Positions 1 through 8,729 of a stretch of DNA of 35,143 bases are shown here, in pieces. The notes below the pieces were generated by a model that ran no database searches, was not told the origin of the DNA, and worked only from the letters and a program-made list of their open reading frames with translations. The DNA is from CAYXVU01 sp964468725 (GTDB taxonomy: Bacteria; Acidobacteriota; Blastocatellia; UBA7656), in contig CAYXVU010000037.1 in NCBI GenBank assembly GCA_964468725.1, positions 1-35,143 of the forward strand, in the 5' to 3' direction. Position 1 is the first letter of the stretch, and each line of letters starts with the position of its first letter. The position numbers and the translations under genes are program-made.

Positions 1-114
1 AAGTTTCGCTTTGGTTCCAACCGCTTGCGGCGGCTGTGCGCCCAGAGCGCCATCCGCCATCCCAATCAATAAAAGAACTCCGAGAAAAATCGTCAAGCAT
101 CGTTGTACAGCCAT
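1..114 (-). CDS. N-terminus of an exported protein (cut by window edge)
   Basis: The first 38 codons of a minus-strand gene are present; the rest lies outside the window. A GGAGGA ribosome-binding site sits just upstream of the ATG at 114. The N-terminus begins MAVQR, continues with a hydrophobic core (residues about 7-20) and has an LGA-type signal peptidase site near residue 26, so the product is probably exported to the periplasm or beyond. It follows the DinB-family gene on the same strand after about 44 bases and may be co-transcribed with it. Nothing visible identifies the mature protein. Confidence 0.6.
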   Translation of the reverse strand, partial: MAVQRCLTIFLGVLLLIGMADGALGAQPPQAVGTKAKL

Positions 115-158
115 AATTCCTCCTATTCGCACCCATTTACTTGCTTGGCAAGCGACGG

Positions 159-626
159 TTAGCGAACGCCCCATTCCCATAAACCGAAAGCGATCTTGTT
201 ACTCGCACGATGGCCGGAGAGCCTCAAGGCCAACATGATCTGTCCCCTGTGATGCGATTCGTGCGAAATCAAATAGCCGAGAAACGCCCAAACGTGGGGT
301 TTGAATCCCTTGACTCTGCCGCCCGCCGAAAGACTCTTTTTGAGCAAGGATTCCACTCCCCGCGCCGAATCAGCGAGCGCTTCGGCTAATCGCTTTGCGT
401 CTGCGGCCTCCGTTTTCTCGATCTTGTTCATCCCCTCAAGAAATTCCGGCGCGGCTTGTTTCAGCCACATCAACCGAACGTTGTGCAGATGAGCAAACTG
501 TTCGGCCACGCTGCGCCCCTTCGCACCCGGCGGCACAGCCGCGAGAGATGCTGCATCGAGAGCGTCAAGCAGGTACAGATTGATGCGATTATGAATTCTC
601 CACGTATCCAGTAACGGTTCATCCAC
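159..626 (-). CDS. DinB-family putative metal-binding protein
   Basis: This 155-residue protein has the size and helical character of the DinB/YfiT superfamily, four-helix-bundle metalloproteins. It shows the expected histidines: His46 and His48 in the second helix, and the HESHH cluster (His122, His125, His126) followed by RGQ in the third. Family members bind a divalent metal, and several act as thiol-dependent transferases or hydrolases in stress or low-molecular-weight-thiol metabolism. The substrate cannot be deduced here. The ATG at 626 has an AGGAGG about 11 bases upstream, slightly far; an in-frame TTG two codons earlier is an alternative start. The protein should be cytoplasmic, with no signal peptide or membrane segment. 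Confidence 0.8.
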   Translation of the reverse strand: MDEPLLDTWRIHNRINLYLLDALDAASLAAVPPGAKGRSVAEQFAHLHNVRLMWLKQAAPEFLEGMNKIEKTEAADAKRLAEALADSARGVESLLKKSLSAGGRVKGFKPHVWAFLGYLISHESHHRGQIMLALRLSGHRASNKIAFGLWEWGVR

Positions 627-797
627 AAAACACCCTCCTAATGGATTCTTATGCGTCCGGCCTGCCGCTCAAAATGACGCCACGCGGATTGGCTCGGTAG
701 GCGCATTGAGGTATCACCCCGGCTGAGTCTCTATTCCCAACTCCCTTGTCTCTGAGAACCGATGCAGCCGCCTATCCTCTTAACAACAGCCCAATCT

Positions 798-3143
798 TTA
801 TTGGTTATGTTGCTTCTGCAAAAAGCGGATCGCGGCATCGAGAATTTCATCGCGGTTCTCGATGATGCTGCGAATCGTCGGTTCGACGCGAATATGCGGC
901 TGAATGCCGACTCGTTGTAACTGCCTGCCGTCGGCGTGACGCACATCATGGCCGGTAAAGCCGACCACAATGTTACCGGGCAAAACGGTTGCCGTCACAT
1001 CACCATTCGCCCCAGCGGTCGGTGTGCCAATAAAGGTCACATCGGTTGCCGCTTCAAAAAACAAGCAGGTGTGTTCGGCCTGACTGACGGCATCTTCATT
1101 GATAAGCACCACCACTTTGCCTTTGTACACTTCGCCGTTCAGGTTCGGCGGCAAGGTTTGTGAAAAAGTGAATTGCGTGCGGTAGGAGAGGTGGAAATAG
1201 GCTAATCCACTTTCCCCATAGAGCGGACGCGAGAAGAGCGCGGCTACCGGCATCGCTTTGTCGGTTAAACGCGGCGCGATGAGCCAAGCTGTGCCGTTCG
1301 GGTAGCCGCGCATATCGAAGATCGTCGCGGGCGTCTTCATAATCGTATCGAACATCTTATCCACTTCATTGCGCTGTAGGCGCGCCAGATCAACGTAACC
1401 GAAGCCGCTCGGCAGCACCCCGAAGACCGAAAGCTTGCGCTCGGCGGCTAAGGCTTTCTGGCGTTTGGGATCGCTATTTGCCAGCGTGCGCGTAATCGTA
1501 ATCTGGCGGGTTTGTCCGTCCGCACCGCGCACTGTCAGGTTCAGTTGGCTATCCTTTTGTCCACGTAAGAGAACCGCGTCCAGACTGCGATGCCAGGCTT
1601 GCGGCGTTGAAGCGGCAACGTAGATGCCGAAACGTTCGCGGCGTTTTGCTACCGGCTCATCATCCATTGTGACGATCACATCGCCGACTTGCAGACTGGG
1701 GTTCGCTTCGAACACCTCGGTTATCACCGTCTGTTTTTCGATGAGCTTGACCACAACGGGCGGATAAAAATCGCCCAACCGCTCGGAGCTCTTTCGGTTT
1801 GGGCTGCGGAAACCGCCATGCGAATCCTGAATCTCGGCGACCATCTCGCGCACGGTTAATTGATAATCCGCCGCATCTTGATTGGCCTCAAATTTCGGGA
1901 TGTAGCGCGGCAAGATGTTGTCCCACGACTCGTCAATCAAATTTTTGTAGGGGAAGAAATAATGGATGATGTTCCAAAATCGAAAGAGCGCCAGCAAGCG
2001 ATACTCGGTTGTCGGAAAGTCCATCTCCGCATAAGGCTTCTCTCGGTCACTTTGCAGCGCGTCGCTGGCTGCGCCCTTGCTGCGCGGGCGGCTCAAGCCG
2101 TTAGCGCGCAAGTTTTTGAAAGCCTCTTCCATAGCCGCATCCTGCGCCCCGCTCTTTGCGACTACAATATCGGGTTCGAGTCCGATGCGGCCATCGGAGT
2201 TTACCAATTCGGATGTGCGGATGTTGACCAACAGACCTTCCGATAAACCGATGGGATAAGGAGACGCGCCGTACCCTTCTTCGGGCATTCCTTCTTGAAT
2301 CAGCAAGGCGCGGTTGGCCGTTTGCAGACCGCTCAAAATTTGCGCGAGGTCAGGCGTTTTATCATTCAATAAAAAGACCATTGGCAAGGAGGGCGTTTTG
2401 CTCTGTCCGGTCAATAAGGCGGGCGCTGTCATCGCCAATCCCGCCGAATACCCGCCCGACGAGGTGCCGACTTGCGAGGGGTATCCGCTGTAGGTGCGAT
2501 AGCGCGAGGTTGCCAGCATGATGTTCGTATCCAGCAATCGCGGCAATGCCATTTGCAGCCAATTAGCAAAGGTTGTTGTATATAAAGAGAGACGGCTGAC
2601 TGGATAGTTCTGGCGACAATCCCAAATCAACCCTTTGGCCTGCGCGAGCGCTTGCTGTATTGCTGTCAGGCTTTGATTGAGCGGGGCTTGCGAGTTTTCC
2701 TGCATCACCGACTCGATGATCTTCGCCGCTTCGATAATCAGCATGCCCTCTTGCAAACGGACGAAACTCTGCTCTCTGCCGGTTGCCGGTTTCGAAGTTG
2801 TTGCGGCGGCGGGCGGCGGTTGCTTTTCTCTATCGGCGTAGGTGCTTTTATCCCGCAAAACGGCGAGCATCCCATTGAGCGCGGCCTTAAATTCTTCCGA
2901 AGTTCTCGCAGCGTTGACCTTGGGAATGGTTACAATCAGAGCTTGATCCCAATCAATTTCGCGGGTGGCCAGGTAAGGATGAAAGAACTTCACAGCGCCC
3001 CAAACTTTGGCAAGCTCTGTGAGCCGGTTGATACGCGTCTGTTCCAAAGTTTGCGGGGCATTGCCGCTTTGCGCAAAGCTGGTCGCCGCAAAACAGAGCA
3101 GAAAGATAACTACCATCACGGGTTTGGTCAGTTTGCTCCGCAT
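798..3143 (-). CDS. S41-family peptidase with a duplicated, degenerate first half
   Basis: This 781-residue secreted protease has a signal peptide (residues 1-24, cleavage after SFA). The C-terminal half (about 375-781) is a recognisable S41 (tail-specific/tricorn-like) peptidase: an N-terminal helical region, a PDZ-like segment around the VGDVIVTMDD motif, and the catalytic core. The nucleophile is probably Ser687 in VSQAEH, followed by TAGANG and a PGN/G-x-DVRHADG strand. Residues about 28-365 repeat the same order in weakened form: KFFHP mirrors HYFFPYKN, IWDCRQNYP mirrors IFDMRGYPN, VFLLND mirrors VVLINED. The serine region is lost in the first copy. S41 enzymes cleave unfolded or C-terminally exposed proteins in the periplasm. 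Start chosen for the GAGAGGAA site six bases upstream. Confidence 0.85.
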   Translation of the reverse strand: MRSKLTKPVMVVIFLLCFAATSFAQSGNAPQTLEQTRINRLTELAKVWGAVKFFHPYLATREIDWDQALIVTIPKVNAARTSEEFKAALNGMLAVLRDKSTYADREKQPPPAAATTSKPATGREQSFVRLQEGMLIIEAAKIIESVMQENSQAPLNQSLTAIQQALAQAKGLIWDCRQNYPVSRLSLYTTTFANWLQMALPRLLDTNIMLATSRYRTYSGYPSQVGTSSGGYSAGLAMTAPALLTGQSKTPSLPMVFLLNDKTPDLAQILSGLQTANRALLIQEGMPEEGYGASPYPIGLSEGLLVNIRTSELVNSDGRIGLEPDIVVAKSGAQDAAMEEAFKNLRANGLSRPRSKGAASDALQSDREKPYAEMDFPTTEYRLLALFRFWNIIHYFFPYKNLIDESWDNILPRYIPKFEANQDAADYQLTVREMVAEIQDSHGGFRSPNRKSSERLGDFYPPVVVKLIEKQTVITEVFEANPSLQVGDVIVTMDDEPVAKRRERFGIYVAASTPQAWHRSLDAVLLRGQKDSQLNLTVRGADGQTRQITITRTLANSDPKRQKALAAERKLSVFGVLPSGFGYVDLARLQRNEVDKMFDTIMKTPATIFDMRGYPNGTAWLIAPRLTDKAMPVAALFSRPLYGESGLAYFHLSYRTQFTFSQTLPPNLNGEVYKGKVVVLINEDAVSQAEHTCLFFEAATDVTFIGTPTAGANGDVTATVLPGNIVVGFTGHDVRHADGRQLQRVGIQPHIRVEPTIRSIIENRDEILDAAIRFLQKQHNQ

Positions 3144-3269
3144 GAATTTTTCCTCTCAACCCCAGCGTGTATCTCTTCATGGCCAACCGGTGTTGGTCTT
3201 CTTTCGGTTCCTGATCGGAGACGGATTTTCATCGCGCGCCCTTCCGTTAAAGTGCGGGCTACCGTTTTG

Positions 3270-4352
3270 TTACTTGGCAATGTTCAACTCAATCGTTGCG
3301 TATCCCGCATCGCCAATATCATCGTTCCACAATGCATTCGCCCCGACCGAGCCGATTACATTTACTCTTCTCAGATTCGCATCAATGTCGGTGCGCTTCA
3401 CCCCCAAGTAGTACGTGTTTCCTACGCTATCGTAATAAAAGGTGATGACCCCCTTCTTCACATTGATCCAATTTTGCGTGCGGATTCCCTGCTCATCGGT
3501 GATGCCGTTGTAGCCGCTGTATTTCTCGCCCTGTCTTTGCAGCGGCCCAACGGAGAGCATCTTTTCCAACTTGAATTGTCGGTTGCTGCCATACCAATTC
3601 ACGCCGTTGCTCTGATCGGCATCCATATCAATTGAGACGCTGACGGCAGGGGTTTCCGTATTGATGGCGTTATACAGATCAAGCCGGAACCAGAGCATGT
3701 CGGCAGGTTGATCGTAAAAGTAATGGAACGCTTTGCCATCAGCAGAGGTCTTTCGCCTACCGTCATCAGCCGGGTCTTCAGCCAATTTGACCCAAGCAAA
3801 TTGTTTGACCTTTTCCGGGACGGGCAGCACGTCAAAGGTAGACAGGGATTGGTTCTGAACGACCGGCGTTGCTGTGGCAGGGCGCAAACTACTCTGGTGT
3901 GTAGCCACAAGCCTCCACTGCCCATGCTGCTTGTTGCAGAGCAGTGAGATACGCAGCGGGTTAGTCAAGCTCTGCCCGTTGGCGGATAGCTTCCAGGTGA
4001 GACGCGCCAGAATGACAGCACTGTCTCCATAACTACGAATGTTGATCTCGTCGGCATCAATCGCCAGCACGTCTACGCCGCTGCCCGACTGTGCCTGTCG
4101 CATTTTATAGAGGTTCATCACTTGTTCTTTGGACATGACGGCTGCCGTTGCTGAAACTTCGACATAATCATCAGCAAACATTTGATTCAAAGCCACCAGA
4201 TCATTCCGCTTTAACGCTTCGCAATACTCACGCAGTAAAGCCGTGAGCGCTTGCTGAGTTCGTTCGGTTTCAGAGGCTTGCCTTCCTCTCGCTTCGACCA
4301 GTACACCGGCTGCCAAAGCTACGATAAATATGCCGACCAGATATCTGTGCAT
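3270..4352 (-). CDS. Exported DUF4440 (NTF2/SnoaL-like) protein with a unique C-terminal domain
   Basis: This 360-residue protein starts at an ATG preceded by AAGGGGGT. Residues 1-22 form a signal peptide. Residues about 30-155 fit the DUF4440/SnoaL-like cone fold: a helical start (LREYCEALKRND), the FADDYVEV strand, and the closing QWRLVATHQSS strand typical of this family. Residues about 175-360 are rich in Trp, Tyr, Asp and Asn (DMDADQSNG, NWYGSNRQFKLE) and look like a beta-sandwich, possibly a calcium- or carbohydrate-binding module. I do not recognise it as a named family. DUF4440 domains are often small-ligand binding or regulatory and rarely have a proven reaction. It lies between the S41 peptidase and the FG-GAP/HYR protein, all minus strand, which suggests a group of envelope proteins. 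Confidence 0.7.
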   Translation of the reverse strand: MHRYLVGIFIVALAAGVLVEARGRQASETERTQQALTALLREYCEALKRNDLVALNQMFADDYVEVSATAAVMSKEQVMNLYKMRQAQSGSGVDVLAIDADEINIRSYGDSAVILARLTWKLSANGQSLTNPLRISLLCNKQHGQWRLVATHQSSLRPATATPVVQNQSLSTFDVLPVPEKVKQFAWVKLAEDPADDGRRKTSADGKAFHYFYDQPADMLWFRLDLYNAINTETPAVSVSIDMDADQSNGVNWYGSNRQFKLEKMLSVGPLQRQGEKYSGYNGITDEQGIRTQNWINVKKGVITFYYDSVGNTYYLGVKRTDIDANLRRVNVIGSVGANALWNDDIGDAGYATIELNIAK

Positions 4353-4449
4353 TCCCGACCCCCTTTGAAATTAGCCGCGCAATCCGCCAGCAAGCCCCAG
4401 TCGAGTAGCCCTGACAATTCCTGGCAAACTGCCTCCATCGCTTCAGCCC

Positions 4450-6801
4450 TCAGTTTCCGGCGCAGATTTGCGTGTCGTTTCTGATGTCGCGGTCTGTAAT
4501 GCTGCATTTCGTAGTTCCATGCAGGAGTTGTAAGGAAGCTTTGCCCGTAAAGGTCGAACGACTGATCGAAGCGCTCAAGCGCCACGCTGCGGTGCTGTGT
4601 TCCACTGTGATGTCACAACCTCGCGTTCGCAAAATTGCTTTGCCGGTGTAGACCGCGCCGAGGCAGCAAAAACGGTAATCACCGGTCGTCGAATTTACCA
4701 ACAGCACCACGCCGGAATTGCTATCGTCTTGGAGACGGATGTCAAAAACGCTGACGGTAAAACTGCACATGCTGCTGTTGCTCATCGCATCCGTTGCCGT
4801 ACAGATAACGGTCGTCACGCCGAGCGCAAAGCAACTTCCCGAAGGCGGCAGACAATTGACCACCGGGTCGCCTCCCGAACAATCGGTGGCTGTCGGGGTT
4901 GCATAATTCACGGCACCGCAGGGTGCTGCACCGGCGCAGCCCGCACCCGATATCACGGTCGTCAGGTTAGCGGGGCAGACGATGATGGGGCCTTGCGTGT
5001 CATTAACGGTTACGGTGAATGAACAATTGGCGCTGAGACCAGCCGCATCTGTCACCGTACAGGCAACGGTGGTTGCGCCGATGGGGAAGAAGCTCCCCGA
5101 AGCCGGAGAGCAATTGACGGCGTTGGCAGGCAAGCTGCAATTATCGCTGGCCATCGGCACAGGATAGGCCACCACTGCGCCGCACTGATCGGCATCGTTG
5201 TTTACGCTTTGATTGGCCGGACAAGTGATTGTTGGACTTTGCGCATCATTGACCGTCACCGTAAAGCTGCACATCGCGTTCGGCAGGTTGCCATTGGTTG
5301 CCATGCAATTGACATCGGTTGTGCCCACCGGAAAGGTATGCGGCGAAGCGATGACCAGACTCCCGATTTTGCATTCGACACTCGGAGGCGGCCCGCCGCT
5401 GGCGGTGATGGCGAAGGGTACGGAGGCTGCGCACTGATTGAGGCCGGTGCTCGTAATGATATTCGCCGGGCAGGTGATCGAAGGCGGAGAGCTGCTGCTG
5501 ACAAAGATGTAGGCTGCGCCTTTGCCCATAGCGTTGCCGGATGCGCCAAGGATGACTGTTGCCGACTGGATTGCCACGCTAATGCCGAACTGGTCACCCA
5601 TTGCGCCGTCACTGGCCGTGAGTTTCTGAACCTCGCCCCAGTTATTCGTGCCGCCTTGATTGCGATCAAAGTTATAGGCTGACCCTTTTTCTGCATCATC
5701 CGCACGCGCGCCAACCATGACCGTATCGCCGCTGATGGCGGAAGCGAGGCCGAAGAAATCACCGGCTCCGCCATCGCTGGCCGTCAGTTTCTTGACCTCC
5801 CCCCAATTATTCGCGCCGCCTTGATTGCGCTCAAAGACATAGGCCGCGCCTTGACCGGAGTTTTTCCCGAAGGCTCCCGCAACGGCCACATCTCCATTGA
5901 GGGCGGCAGATGAACCGAAGTTGTCGCCGCCTGCGGTATCGCTGCCGGTCAGTTTCTTGACCTGTCCCCAGTTATTCGCGCCCCCTTGATTGCGCTCAAA
6001 GATGTAGGCGGCACCGGCAAATGAATTGACGTTGGATGCGCCGACGATAATCGAATCGAGGTGAACGGATACTGAGCGTCCGAACAGGTCTCCGCTTGCC
6101 CCATCGCTTGCCGTGAGCTTTTTGACTTCGCCCCAATTATTCGCACCGCCCTGATTGCGCTCAAAGACAAAGGCTGCTCCCTTGCCTGCATTCCCGCCTG
6201 CACCGACCACTACGCTGTCACCGCTGATCGAGACAGCCCCGCCAAAGCTATCGGATGTAGTGCTGTCGCTGCCGGTCAGTTTCTTGACCTGCCCCCAGTT
6301 AGTGACGCCTCCTTGATTGCGCTCGAAGACGAAGGCGGAGCCCTGATCGCCATCATCGCGGTTAGACCCGACAATGATCGTGTCACCGCTGATGGCAACG
6401 GCGTTGCCGAATCTATCGAAAGCCGCGCCGTCGCTTGCGGTAAGCTTTTTGACTTCGCCCCAATTATTCGCACCGCCTTGATTGCGCTCGAAGATATAGA
6501 CAGCTCCCTTTTGCGAATCATCAAAAGCCGCTGCCGCTACGGCAGTATCCCCGCTCACGGCTACAGACTCGCCAAGTTGATCGCCTGGAACGAGTCCCAT
6601 AGTCCCCATGCCATCGCTGGCAACCAGCTTTTTGGCCTCCATTAAACTCACGAGAGCCGCCACCGGCCAAGCTGAGAGTATCAGCCAGCCGCAAAAGACA
6701 ATCAGTCCGAAGCGGCGTGACCCCAAAGAAAATCGCCCCATCCGGTTGTTGTCCCCTGACGGGCGGGCGTCCCTGTTTTGAGTTCGTTGTGCAGCTTGCA
6801 T
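4450..6801 (-). CDS. FG-GAP beta-propeller plus HYR-domain surface protein
   Basis: This 783-residue exported protein starts at an ATG with AGGAAGG six bases upstream. A basic N-terminus is followed by a hydrophobic signal at about 28-50. Residues about 56-432 hold seven FG-GAP-like blades of about 55 residues, each built as KKLTASDG, a GD-x-FG turn, AISGDT, then VFERNQGG, as expected for a seven-bladed propeller. Residues about 433-687 contain three HYR (Ig-like) domains, each opening with CPAN and closing with CSFTVTVND; paired cysteines suggest disulfides outside the cytoplasm. The last about 95 residues (from DIRLQDDSN) form a small domain that I associate with acidobacterial HYR proteins (from memory, not searched). 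Likely an adhesin or cell-surface structural protein. The ligand is unknown. Confidence 0.85.
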   Translation of the reverse strand: MQAAQRTQNRDARPSGDNNRMGRFSLGSRRFGLIVFCGWLILSAWPVAALVSLMEAKKLVASDGMGTMGLVPGDQLGESVAVSGDTAVAAAAFDDSQKGAVYIFERNQGGANNWGEVKKLTASDGAAFDRFGNAVAISGDTIIVGSNRDDGDQGSAFVFERNQGGVTNWGQVKKLTGSDSTTSDSFGGAVSISGDSVVVGAGGNAGKGAAFVFERNQGGANNWGEVKKLTASDGASGDLFGRSVSVHLDSIIVGASNVNSFAGAAYIFERNQGGANNWGQVKKLTGSDTAGGDNFGSSAALNGDVAVAGAFGKNSGQGAAYVFERNQGGANNWGEVKKLTASDGGAGDFFGLASAISGDTVMVGARADDAEKGSAYNFDRNQGGTNNWGEVQKLTASDGAMGDQFGISVAIQSATVILGASGNAMGKGAAYIFVSSSSPPSITCPANIITSTGLNQCAASVPFAITASGGPPPSVECKIGSLVIASPHTFPVGTTDVNCMATNGNLPNAMCSFTVTVNDAQSPTITCPANQSVNNDADQCGAVVAYPVPMASDNCSLPANAVNCSPASGSFFPIGATTVACTVTDAAGLSANCSFTVTVNDTQGPIIVCPANLTTVISGAGCAGAAPCGAVNYATPTATDCSGGDPVVNCLPPSGSCFALGVTTVICTATDAMSNSSMCSFTVSVFDIRLQDDSNSGVVLLVNSTTGDYRFCCLGAVYTGKAILRTRGCDITVEHSTAAWRLSASISRSTFTGKASLQLLHGTTKCSITDRDIRNDTQICAGN
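5500..6640 (-). repeat. Tandem coding repeats (FG-GAP blades, period about 165 bp)
   Basis: Within the FG-GAP/HYR gene the phrase encoding ERNQGG recurs near 5652, 5817, 5982, 6150, 6309 and 6474. The flanking sequence is nearly identical and the period is about 165-168 bp (55-56 codons). The protein-level unit is one propeller blade. Nucleotide similarity is high enough that slippage or gene conversion between blades is plausible, which would change blade number or homogenise blades. Confidence 0.8.
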
Positions 6802-6968
6802 GGTTTCCTTCCTATCCCTTTCCTCTCGGCGGCGCAGGCAAAGCGCTATCGCTGAAGGTAAGATGGTTGTGGCATCCTTTGCTCGACCGTCTTCTTCGCA
6901 TGGTTAGGCGTACCTCATCTCTTCAGACCGAGGGGCTGAGGTCATTTGGCGATTTCAGACCTCCTTCA

Positions 6969-8192
6969 TCAGGGCTTGCGGATGCCGCGCCAAGTGCCTT
7001 TGAAGTCTTGGTTCTGCCAATTCCCTGAATTGGCTCCGCTGATCGTTTTGCCATCTTCGCTCAGGGTTCCAACAAAGGTGTTTTTCAGGTTCGGCACATT
7101 CGTGTAGGTCCAAGTGAGTTGCCGCCCTTCGCGTTTCCAAGTGCCGGAGTGCCCGTTTTGGTCAACAAAAGTGCCTTGGGTCTCCGAACCAGAGAAGGTC
7201 ACAGCCGTTTTCGCAGGAGTTTGCGGCGGCACGCTGATCTCCAATTCCCAGGTGCCTAGTAGCGATGACTTGCGAAGGTAGGTCAGGTCGAAGGTTGTCG
7301 CCCAGGTCTTACCGCCGTCGGTTGAAGATTCGCCGAGCTGGCGCACACGCTCCGGGCTGAGGTTGACGAAAGTCAGGCGATTGATGGCAGGTTTGTCACT
7401 GACCGTCGCTTTCTCATCGTAAAAGGTCAGACGATTATCTTTGTACTCGCCGTTGCGAAGCTCCATCACCGCGCCCCGGCTGTCTACCCAGGTCTGTTGC
7501 CATTTGCCTGTCGCTTTGTTAAAGACATTGAAGCTTTTGCCGCTCGCTCCGGCAGTCGGCGTCCAGTTTTCGAAAATGACACATTCCCCCAAAATCAGTT
7601 GCACGCTGCTGTTTCCGGCAAGCTGCCCTTGCGGGTCGCGCACTTCCCATTCGCCGATCCAGAAATCGAACTGGCGAGCTTCGGGCAACACAGAACAGGG
7701 CTGTGCATTGCCCTTGACTTTGCGGGTCACGGCCTGAAACCGCGCATCATCGCGCAGGGCTGTGAGGTCTTCATCTTTCGCTAATACTTCGAACTGTTGA
7801 AAACCGTTCTGTGCGGCTTTGTCGAGCCAGATAAAGGCGCGGTCTTTGTCCTTGAGCTTGGCATAGGCACAAGCGAGGTTATACATGGCCTCCGAATTGC
7901 CGAGTTCGGCAGCGCGTTGAAAGGCTGTCAAACTGCGTTCGGCCTCGCCTTGGTGAGACAAGGCGATCCCCAACAGATTCCAAGCGCGCGCGTTTTGCGG
8001 CTCTCTTTCGGCAATCGAAGTATAGGCTTTGACAGCGTTCGCCCAATCTTTGGCTTGCAGGAGCCTTGCGGCTTGTCGTCTCTCTTCCGGGGTTACGGCA
8101 GACGAACTTTGCGGCTGTGCCCAAGCGGTCAAGGCGAACCAACCGAGAATCAGTGTGAAGATGATTGTCAGAGAAGCAATTACCCTTTTCAT
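6969..8192 (-). CDS. Exported TPR protein with a DUF1579-like C-terminal region
   Basis: This 407-residue protein starts at an ATG preceded by GGAAGGA. Residues 1-26 form a signal peptide ending TAWAQ. Residues about 35-150 are tetratricopeptide-like: NLLGIALSHQGEAERSL and MYNLACAYAKLKDKDRA match the TPR pattern, followed by a short aspartate-rich TPR-like end. From about residue 175 the sequence (FDFWIGEWEV, then GECVIFENW, then NVFNKATGKWQQTWVD) resembles the beta-barrel of DUF1579/lipocalin-like exported proteins. The last about 95 residues (LLGTWELEI to FKGTWRGI) look like a further small barrel repeat. It probably acts in the periplasm as a binding or scaffold protein; no enzymatic residues are evident. 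It is divergent from the winged-helix regulator at 8730. Confidence 0.75.
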   Translation of the reverse strand: MKRVIASLTIIFTLILGWFALTAWAQPQSSSAVTPEERRQAARLLQAKDWANAVKAYTSIAEREPQNARAWNLLGIALSHQGEAERSLTAFQRAAELGNSEAMYNLACAYAKLKDKDRAFIWLDKAAQNGFQQFEVLAKDEDLTALRDDARFQAVTRKVKGNAQPCSVLPEARQFDFWIGEWEVRDPQGQLAGNSSVQLILGECVIFENWTPTAGASGKSFNVFNKATGKWQQTWVDSRGAVMELRNGEYKDNRLTFYDEKATVSDKPAINRLTFVNLSPERVRQLGESSTDGGKTWATTFDLTYLRKSSLLGTWELEISVPPQTPAKTAVTFSGSETQGTFVDQNGHSGTWKREGRQLTWTYTNVPNLKNTFVGTLSEDGKTISGANSGNWQNQDFKGTWRGIRKP

Positions 8193-8217
8193 CGTGATAT
8201 TCCTTCCGGATAAAAAT

Positions 8218-8436
8218 TCAGAGGCGGATTTCGCACTTCTTAATTTTGCTATGCAGTGTTGTGTGCTGGAGTCCGAGTCTCAGTGCAGCTTTGCGTTGAT
8301 TGCTGCCTGCCAGTTTGAGAGCGGTTTCAATGAGTGCCTGTTCATAAGCTTGAATCTCATAGACTTCTCATCCGTTTCTTTTCCGCCTCACAACATAAGT
8401 AAATTCATTGGTTGGAGCGTCTGATGGCGTCCTCAC
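8218..8436 (-). pseudogene. Broken Fis-type HTH regulator fragment
   Basis: On the minus strand 49 codons after an in-frame TGA (8370-8368) encode a clear Fis-family helix-turn-helix: YEQALIETALKLAGSN, QRKAALRLGL, HTTLHSKIKK. This matches the C-terminal DNA-binding domain of NtrC/Fis-type regulators. The frame continues open upstream of the TGA, with a GTG at 8436 that has only a poorly spaced AGGGAG. No ATG exists for the HTH-containing frame after the stop. The simplest view is a small Fis-like regulator, or the tail of a larger one, inactivated by one nonsense mutation. Expression from an unrecognised start cannot be excluded. Confidence 0.55.
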
Positions 8437-8493
8437 CTCCCTAAAAACCCTTCTCTGTGGGGCACCTCTGAAAGATACTCTGGGGGTCGCAGC

Positions 8494-8509
8494 ATCCGAA
8501 TTATCGGAT
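8494..8509. promoter_or_regulatory. Inverted repeat, possible operator
   Basis: A perfect 6-bp inverted repeat, ATCCGA-ATTA-TCGGAT, lies in the control region between divergently oriented genes. Its size and 4-bp spacer fit a dimeric regulator site. No factor can be assigned. Confidence 0.35.
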
Positions 8510-8534
8510 ATTTTCACAACTTTTTAACAAGGCA

Positions 8535-8631
8535 TTCGATATAAGGTCTGGTAAGCTGGAGCGGAAGCTTGACTCACCATTGCCGTGCTTCGCGGCTCTG
8601 CCTACCAGACCGAGCCTCAGACCGTATCGAA
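8535..8631. repeat. Nested inverted repeat with two alternative right arms
   Basis: The left arm 8535-8553 (TTCGATATAAGGTCTGGTA) has two right partners. TACCAGACC at 8603-8611 pairs perfectly with 8545-8553. CAGACCGTATCGAA at 8618-8631 pairs with 8535-8550 except for a 3-versus-1-base mismatch loop. One left arm that can pair in two ways could be a remnant of a mobile palindromic element or a switchable RNA/DNA hairpin upstream of the 8730 gene. Confidence 0.5.
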
Positions 8632-8633
8632 CC

Positions 8634-8662
8634 TTTAACGATCCATATCGTTGTGGGATAAT
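8634..8662 (+). promoter_or_regulatory. Possible sigma-70-like promoter of the winged-helix/TPR gene
   Basis: TTTAAC at 8634-8639 is separated by 17 bases from GATAAT at 8657-8662. The -10 matches the consensus at five of six positions, but the -35 matches only three. It lies about 68 bases before the start codon at 8730 and directly after the nested inverted repeat. This is a weak prediction. Confidence 0.25.
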
Positions 8663-8729
8663 GCGGCGGGTCACCCTTAAATGTCTTTTTTCAGGGGCTT
8701 AAAAATCTTTAAATTGGTGGCAAAGCGGT

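Noticed and set aside
2652..3635. Plus-strand frame of 327 codons over the S41/DUF4440 boundary.
   Set aside because: It overlaps two minus-strand genes with good starts and has no family signal.
6938..6963. GAGGTC/GACCTC hairpin just after the TPR gene as a terminator.
   Set aside because: Only a six-base stem with a 14-base loop and no T-run on the transcribed side.
8218..8436. TGA in the Fis-like frame read as selenocysteine.
   Set aside because: No SECIS-like hairpin after the TGA was apparent and the position lies outside any redox motif.
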